Positions 57,360 through 64,000 of a stretch of 64,000 nucleotides of DNA are shown in pieces (the first letter of the stretch is position 1; each line of letters starts with the position of its first letter). The stretch is from assembly GCA_038049695.1 (NCBI GenBank), contig CP142461.1, positions 30,077,001 to 30,141,000 on the forward strand, written 5' to 3'. The position numbers and the translations under genes were made by a program. The notes under the pieces are model-generated. The model did not search any database, was not told the DNA's origin, and saw only the letters and a program-made list of their open reading frames with translations. Origin of the DNA: Cinnamomum chago (Eukaryota; Streptophyta; Magnoliopsida; Laurales; Lauraceae).

Positions 57360-57691
57360 TCTACATATTATAATATATTAAGCCAAGAGGTTTTTGGATT
57401 GAATTTTGACCGTCAGTTACGATTTTGAATCTTTTCAATTTTCACTATAGCTATCTCATACAAACTACCTTTGAAACCACCACTTTGTTCCCACTTTTTC
57501 ACTTTTGAAACTTCTACATCTCCCTTTCTATCCAAAACTCCATCATTCCCTTTCTTCTTCTGTTCTTTTCATTCCTTCTTGTCCCATCATGTAACCTTTT
57601 ATTCATTTATTTTCTTTTTATGATTTATGGCTATTTTTTATAATGCATAAATGTTGGTCATACCTGTGCTGAGTACGGATTATTATGCTAG
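57360..57691 (+). mobile_element. Short non-autonomous Helitron-like element, copy 2
   Basis: Starts TCTACATATTATAATATATT and ends GTGCTGAGTACGGATTATTATGCTAG before T. Shares family sequence with 6865-7243 along its length (TTTTGACCGTCAGTTA against TTTTGACCATTAGTTG; TTTCTTTxTA; the terminal hairpin). The palindrome is weaker here than in copy 1. Non-coding. Confidence 0.6.
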
Positions 57692-59340
57692 TGTATGTTT
57701 AAGCTATGATGTGTGATTGCTTCCTAGTATTATATATACAATGTAATTCTCTAAAATATATGATGTCTCTGTTACATGAAGCTTTCCGTATATGTGGGGC
57801 CTACCATGTGGCTCATGTTTTAGTGGACCTGAATGTTTACAACTTGACATGATGTTTTTTCTACAGTGGATAGGAGATGCTGCTAAATTATTCCATGCTT
57901 CAGTATAATGGGCCCCACAAAACATGGAAATTCATCCAAGCATATCCTCTTGATTTTCTTCTTCTCAGCCACACAAAAGAAAGCATTTCATAGAATAATA
58001 AGCATGTCAGTTGCTGATTGCTTGGCTTTAGTTTGAGCAAATCTTGATTGCAACTTTTTGACTCACTAATTACCTATCTAACAATAAGCTAATAGGTCAA
58101 TTCCATAACTATTAACATATAAAGCTCTTGGTGTGTAGCTTTTGTTAGGTATTGACACCTAAACCTAGCTTTCCAATTGCCTATTATCTTAAGTAATTGA
58201 GACTTAAAGCTAACTCTTTCTCCTATTTGTTAAACTTCTACAACCTAACCCTCTACCTCTCTCCATATTTTCTAAAATAATGGAAAATGGTATGATGGAA
58301 ACATCCAACCATAATATTCATATAGTTATGCATGTGATAAGGTTGATTATAGAGGATGGAACCAGTCTAGCAAATGGGCCTTGCCATTGATGGGGCATGT
58401 TCTAAGAACAAACAATTGGATAGTCCTTGTCAACCACTTTTTTTCCCCTTAGATCCTCATGAATCTCGAGAATTTTACGAAATTAAAGAAAAACATCTAA
58501 ATCCCTATGGAATTGTATATAAAACTGATATAGATCCTTTCTTGCTCTTTAACTAGTTCCAAGTATGACCTGTTCAAAATTTCAAGTTTTCTCATGACCA
58601 AAGAAGGTCCATGGAAAGCCCTAGCTGAGAAAGGGAGTGATAAACTGGTTTAAATTACAACTTTAAACTGTTTTTCATAGCACAATCCGAGGGTGCCCAT
58701 TGTCACAACCAAGAGGTTTAGGGTTTCACTCGCGTTTAATAAAATAAAAAAAACATGGGGCTTATCTCAATGTCCTTGTCAGGATGGTTGTTTATCTGTG
58801 TCATTAATAACATCTGATTGCAAAGCTTCTATAATTTGTTGCAATCAAACAATAATTCAGATGGATAAAGCAAGCTAAGGATGCTTAAAGACAAAAGCTC
58901 ATGTGACTCACGAAAGAATACTTGATTGGTTGTCTTTGTACACTATTCCTTAACATGGGTAACAACGGTCCCTAATTTTATATTTGCACAGTTTCCCACC
59001 ATATCTTATAAATTAATGATAGTCATTGTGGGGCAGTTAGATTGGATTAGGAAAGGGTTTACAAGTTGGTGTCGGTGTCGGTGTCCCTCCCAAATGCTGA
59101 TTAGTGCATGTTTCAATGGATCAGATCGGTCTGATCAGTTGATCATCTCTTGTATTTTGGCAGATAGAAAAGGACAGTGTGGACCCCCAAAGGAAGGAAA
59201 GAAAAAAATTCCAAAAGTGGATGCTGGACCATTGTTGAGATACCTATGGTTTGGACAGTCCAGATTGATCAAGATGATGGCCCACAAAAAAATGGAGATT
59301 ATCCGGGTGCTATTATCTGTCATGAGAAGATCATCTTAAT
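57692..59340. other. Intergenic, no gene supported
   Basis: An open frame of 137 codons at 58926-59339 has no recognisable domain and mixed composition. Nothing else stands out. Confidence 0.4.
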
Positions 59341-59549
59341 GAAATCAGAATGATTACAATATGAAGTTCTGGAGTTGATTGGATCAATTAGTATGGAGTC
59401 TTATAGGAAAACCAGATTCATTTGAATGTCAGACATTGGGAGTCATGGACTGATGTTTTTAGGGCAACTGAAACAAGTCCAACAACGTTTAAACTTCTTT
59501 TAAACCCGTTTTCTTATTGTCTTCTTTCATGTTATGGATTGAAACACCA

Positions 59550-61300
59550 AAATAAATAAACAAATTGTTAGTTTGTATCGTCTCAATCCATTAGAAGATA
59601 TAATGAATTGATTAATTAATTTATTTATCAATAATGTCATGCTTTTCTTTCATGAGATGAATGATGTTTTATTACTTAATGCACATAACCAATACATACG
59701 ATATGATGGTTCATGAGATGAACCAGATCTCATTAGTATATTAGATGTGATATATGTGTATGGATAAGATCCACATACGGGAGACATATGTCACAAATCT
59801 TATACTTAAATATCTTATACTTAAATATCTTCACAACCAGTGATGAGACTGTGCATCTCATCTGATAAGGTTGTAGCACTTTGATCACTATGAGATAGTA
59901 TGATTTGTCTCGATCATCAAAATGTAAGATTCTGGATCATAGTGGTGGACCATTGGATGTATTGAAGGACCATGAAAAGCACCTTATGGAACACTATCTC
60001 AATTTTAAGGTCTGCTCTCATAATTCCCTAGCAATAGGCTCTCAATCTTGAGATATTGATGAACTCAAGTTTCTGTCTATTCATTTACTTTGAGTCACCA
60101 ATGAGTGAAGCCAATTGTAGATCAATACCTCGGTGTCTTGGGTACGTGATAGTAGAACTGTTGGAACATTCAATGGTCAATATGAAATCTATCTATATTA
60201 TCTCATTGTGCCAATTAATGGATTTATTATTAGTAAGTGCGCACCGATCTCAATTAAGAGTTAATTGGATGGTACTGATGATCACTGTGATTAATTATGA
60301 CTCAAAGATAATAAGATGTGGATATAAAATTGGAAGGTACAAATTTAATCCAATTGATTCAGGGATATTGATAGATGGGTCTACTTGTGGTAATTGAGAA
60401 GTTTATGTTCTTATTTATAATTTATTCCTAAGACTGGATTGCAATTGTATTTATATAGTGATATTATTTGCAATTAACTGTGGGCCCGAATTGTACATGA
60501 GATGTGGGGTAGCGGTGTTTCAGTTGGAGCAAACTTTCTGTGGAATTCCTAGTGGTCCCCACGCTAGCCCAAGTTATTAGAAAGTTATTAATCTTGCTTA
60601 AGCTCTAAAAAGAAGGAATTAGAAAGTTATTATTTCTATTTGAAGTGAGACTTCTAATAGTGGTAATAGTAGGTTATTAATTGTTGTGGAAGTGACTTCT
60701 ATAATAATTAGAAATGAGAAAGTTACTAATTCTTAATGGAAGTAGGACTTCGATTTTAATTAGTAGAAAAAAAGGAGTTGCTTAAAGGCTATAAAAGGAG
60801 GAGCTATGGGGTTGGACGTCCAACATTGGAGTACACGTCCAAACCTTAAAAAGTGTGCAAGAGTTGCACTACTTTTTCCATCTCTCTCTTCTAGTTCTCT
60901 TATAATTCCTTTAGAGCTTTTAGTTGGTTTTCTCTTGAAGATCTTACCATTATTTTTGAGAAAAGAGATTTGATGGCGGGTCATAGCGTGGAAGAAAACA
61001 CGATCTTAGATATCATAATTTGCTTCAAGAAGAGTTCTTATTCAAACTTATTGTTTTCTTCTCCATTAGAGCACAACCGAGCTCCAAAGGTATGATCTAT
61101 TTCATTGGATGTTGTTGATTTTTGGTTGCTTGTTTGTTACTGATTTTTATTTTTTAGATAGAGTTTATTGTTGTACATGATTGATGAGATGGAGGGATTG
61201 CATCCTGAATGTGCTTTATGGCCTTATGACTACTTGATCCCTGAATTAAGTGGGTCAAAAATTTTGAAAACATACCCACGAGTCCCACCTACTTCCAACA
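59550..61300 (+). mobile_element. Probable LTR-derived sequence, ends uncertain
   Basis: A TATA box CTATAAAAGGAGGAGC (about 60789-60804) is followed by a pyrimidine-rich leader-like stretch (TTCCATCTCTCTCTTC). The unit seems to end at ACTTCCAACA near 61300; a matching TGTTGGAA start lies at 60159. TGTTGGAA...TTCCAACA inverted ends with an internal TATA box are LTR-like, but no target duplication or coding domain was seen. Treated as an old LTR remnant of undetermined family. Confidence 0.38.
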
Positions 61301-64000
61301 CAAATAAGTTACATGGAATTCTTCAATGCATTGTATAAACAAGGAAAAGATCTTCCATATCTTGTCCTATTAGGTTTGAATGTACTAATCCATGAAACTT
61401 CAGTCAAAACTGTTTGTCAACCAATTCATTTATGTGACATAGTATGGAGAAAGCTATTGAACTTCTAACTAGTACCACCTAGTCCCAGACAAACAGAAAA
61501 ATTGAAGTATCCACATGGGCTACTAGGGACTTTATTATTTTTAATAACTACCTATGACTTTCTCCAAACCCAAATGAATCTGATTCCTAAGAAGCTTCTG
61601 AAAGTAGATAACTTCAAAGCTTTCACACTAGACTTTATTAAGAAAACCATTTCTTTGCTTGGAAGAACAGCTAGATTACATCCATAATATCTTAATTAAA
61701 TGCTTGTACTTGGAGCATTTCTTGAAGAGAACTCAAAGCTGCAGCTACCCTTTTTATTATATATTCATCTAGCGTTTTGCTGTAACATCCGGTGCTCAAA
61801 TTGCCCATTCCAGCAGACTAGAATCTATGAAATGCAAGTTACAGAACTTGCAACATATCCAAGGGCCTGTATGATTTGGAGAATTTGAAGAGCTCATGTT
61901 GGGAGAATTTGGAGAATTCCTCAAAAGCTACCTCCTAGAATTCTAGAATCCAAAGGGCTTGAAGTGGCAATTTTCTGTAGCAAATTCCAAAATCAAAGAA
62001 AGTTCTCTGACATCCTCTGATGGGAACTTGTAATTCCTATAAAATATACCAACAAACATGCTTGGCCAATTCTCCTTGCTGCTTAGATATGCTTGTAGGA
62101 GATAAATGGATATCTATACATATGTTAGGTGACGGATTTGGTACCACAAACATGTATTAGGTGGAAATTACTTTTAATGGTACAATCAACACAAATGATT
62201 GCAGAAACTTTACATATACATTTATGTCTAATCATGTTGTCTGGGACTCAAATTTTTGTTTTCAGTTAAATATATATGTTCATATGCAAGGTATATAGGG
62301 GGCTAATCAATTTTTTAGCATTGTTTAGATGGATATAATTCCAATCAATGACCAAGCACTATCATCAATTAATTAAAGACAAAGTGCATGACCTTCTCAA
62401 GATGACCCCCAAAGCAAGAAAACTAGACCAATCTATATCCTATACAAATTAGACATATTCTAACACAATTAAAAGTTGGCTAGTTTGGTGGGACACCAAT
62501 AAGCTCTTATTTTACAAACTAATATTTATGGGCAGAGAAGCTGAGGATTGGCTCCAAGGAGGGATCACAAGCATCAACCGATGTTATTGTTAGGAGACAT
62601 GGAATTATGGATCACTGTATACATTTATAGCATGAAGCAGTCATTGCCTTCAGAGTTGAAATCTTCCCTTCACCATGTATTAGTTGAAAAGAATCTTATT
62701 TTCAATGCTCTAAGGAGGATTGTTTTTTGGGGAACCCAGCTTAGAGGGCCGGGACCAAAGCCCTCTGGTGAGGGAATGTGCCTGCCCATGTTCGAATCCA
62801 GGATTGGCAGGTAAGAACTCATATCTCTTACTACTAGGGTAAAAGGTAGTTCTTACTCTAAGCGAGATTGTAAAACTATAGAAGGGATGAGAAATTAAAT
62901 ATGTAATGGTGTTTCATTCTCAGGTAGGGCTGCAAACAGGCCCCAATGACCCAGCAACCCAATAGGCGCAACCCAAAAAATCCGATTATAGACCATACCT
63001 GAATACCATCACCCAAGTGTACTAAATAATCTCTAACATAAATTGTGTAATTAATTGCATTCATCCATGAAATCATCTACTGAGAGGTATCTCTGGTCAA
63101 ATTCGGCCGCTAGCATATAAATGGTATTAATATATAAAACCATCTCACCATAGTATTTCCCTGTATCATCAACATCATCAAAGCCTTGTCTCAAATATGT
63201 TGGGGTCGGCTACAAGAACTATGTTTCTCCCGAGCCAAACCTAGGCTACATACAAAATTATTGCATTTAATAATAAAGTTAATGACAATCAGATAATTTA
63301 TCTAGATCAAGATCCAATCACATCGATCATGTCCAAGTCCATAACTATAGTATCCACCTATTAAAAATCAGGTATAGTTTAAGGTAGCCTACGAATCATT
63401 TACAAAAATGTCCTTTTGAATTGGTGTTTAACTCAAGGTAGGAAAACATGGCAAGTTGACTCTGACTGTGCCAAGTCACCTTGTTTTGACTTTTTGACTC
63501 TTGAATCTGCTGAGGTGTCACCTCATTTTGATGAATGACTGAATCAAATATAGGGGGAACATGGCCAATCCAATCCGTTTGATAAGTTCTTTGCATTTTG
63601 AATTATTTGATGGGTAGATTCAGTTTTAAACAATTGATGTTGATGTTTAAGTAATTAATCATTAATTATTTAGGTATGGAGTTATCAAAATAAAAATGAT
63701 GATCAAAATATAATTTAAGACTCATATTTGGTCCTTCACTTATCGTTGATGCCTGCACTTAGGGGTCGTTTGTCTACACCCATTTACGTATGTAAATGGT
63801 GAATATGCGTAATATTTACGCACCAGTCATATTTCTCTACACGTGTTTACGCGTAAATGATCCATTTTCACACCAAGGTTTGAACACCTGTTCAGGTGGG
63901 AAAAAGAGAATACCAAACACATATGAATACCCGTTGGAGGTGGACGGTTTGGTTTTAGGCAATCTTCGTTATATAGGTTTTGGCTTTGAAACCCCATCCA
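61301..64000. other. Intergenic with scattered repeat traces
   Basis: No gene supported. A B-box-like ATGTTCGAATCCAGG at 62792-62806 may mark an old SINE. The phrase TTGGGGTCGGCTACAAGAAC (63198-63217) is a variant of a motif widely dispersed in plant genomes, probably a retroposon tail. From about 63763, GGGGTCGTTTGTCTACACC looks like the start of a MITE cut by the window end. Confidence 0.4.

Noticed and set aside
58926-59339. 137-residue plus-strand frame
   Set aside because: No domain, no splice or promoter context.
1-64000. CRISPR arrays, operons or prophage-like systems
   Set aside because: Gene structure (introns, TATA boxes) and repeats are those of a plant nuclear genome; no regularly spaced prokaryotic-type repeats occur.

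Overview
This is a plant nuclear window, AT-rich and crowded with transposons. It shows spliced WRKY and HLH genes, tRNA-derived SINEs, MITEs, Helitron ends, Mutator, hAT, PIF/Harbinger and CACTA elements, and a very long solo LTR. Many short passages rich in gggccc and in ccaacggt-type motifs suggest a non-grass angiosperm, perhaps a magnoliid or early-branching lineage, but I cannot fix the taxon from sequence alone.

Three host genes are convincing, all on the minus strand. (1) A complete three-exon group IIc WRKY factor (5341-8394, 241 aa), whose 2.2 kb first intron holds a small Helitron-like repeat. (2) An intronless UPBEAT1-like HLH protein (28980-29381) with a good TATA box. (3) An intronless bHLH147/AIF-type HLH protein (52682-53263). 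A possible small membrane protein lies at 3255-3464 (+).

Layout: 1-1723 is the end of a long LTR, whose second copy sits in inverted orientation as a complete solo LTR at 33446-37421. 2-9 kb: possible small gene, a SINE and the WRKY gene. 9.7-16 kb: a hAT element inserted across the edge of a Harbinger MITE, an inverted second copy of that MITE, a SINE with perfect target duplications, and a TIR-like element with internal repeats. 15.9-19 kb: long inverted arms enclosing a 1.33 kb Harbinger-type element made of degenerate minisatellite. 22.1-28.6 kb: a run of TIR elements separated by (TA)n tracts, the largest a 5.4 kb Mutator-like element whose arms carry a G-box and a splice donor. 28.9-29.5 kb: the UPBEAT1-like gene. 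30.6-33.25 kb: a second Mutator-like element with a perfect 9-bp duplication. 41.7-49.5 kb: a CACTA element. 49.5-64 kb: the HLH gene, a hAT MITE, a SINE, a second Helitron-like copy, and probable LTR-derived sequence near 60-61 kb.

The outstanding object is the CACTA element at 41737-49455. It has a CGT target duplication, CACTA ends and subterminal repeats. I see no transposase. It carries exon pieces of at least three unrelated housekeeping genes in one orientation: the promoter side and exons 1-2 of the TPLATE/TSET subunit TWD40-1, exons 2-3 of the GTPase GPN3, and one exon of the proteasome ATPase RPT1. It also holds unidentified exon-like pieces, and a Harbinger MITE has inserted near one end. 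It is a gene-capturing 'Pack-CACTA' that may make a chimeric or silencing transcript.

Limits: everything was read by eye. TIR and target-duplication calls rest on visible matches; family names without coding sequence are inferred from ends only.
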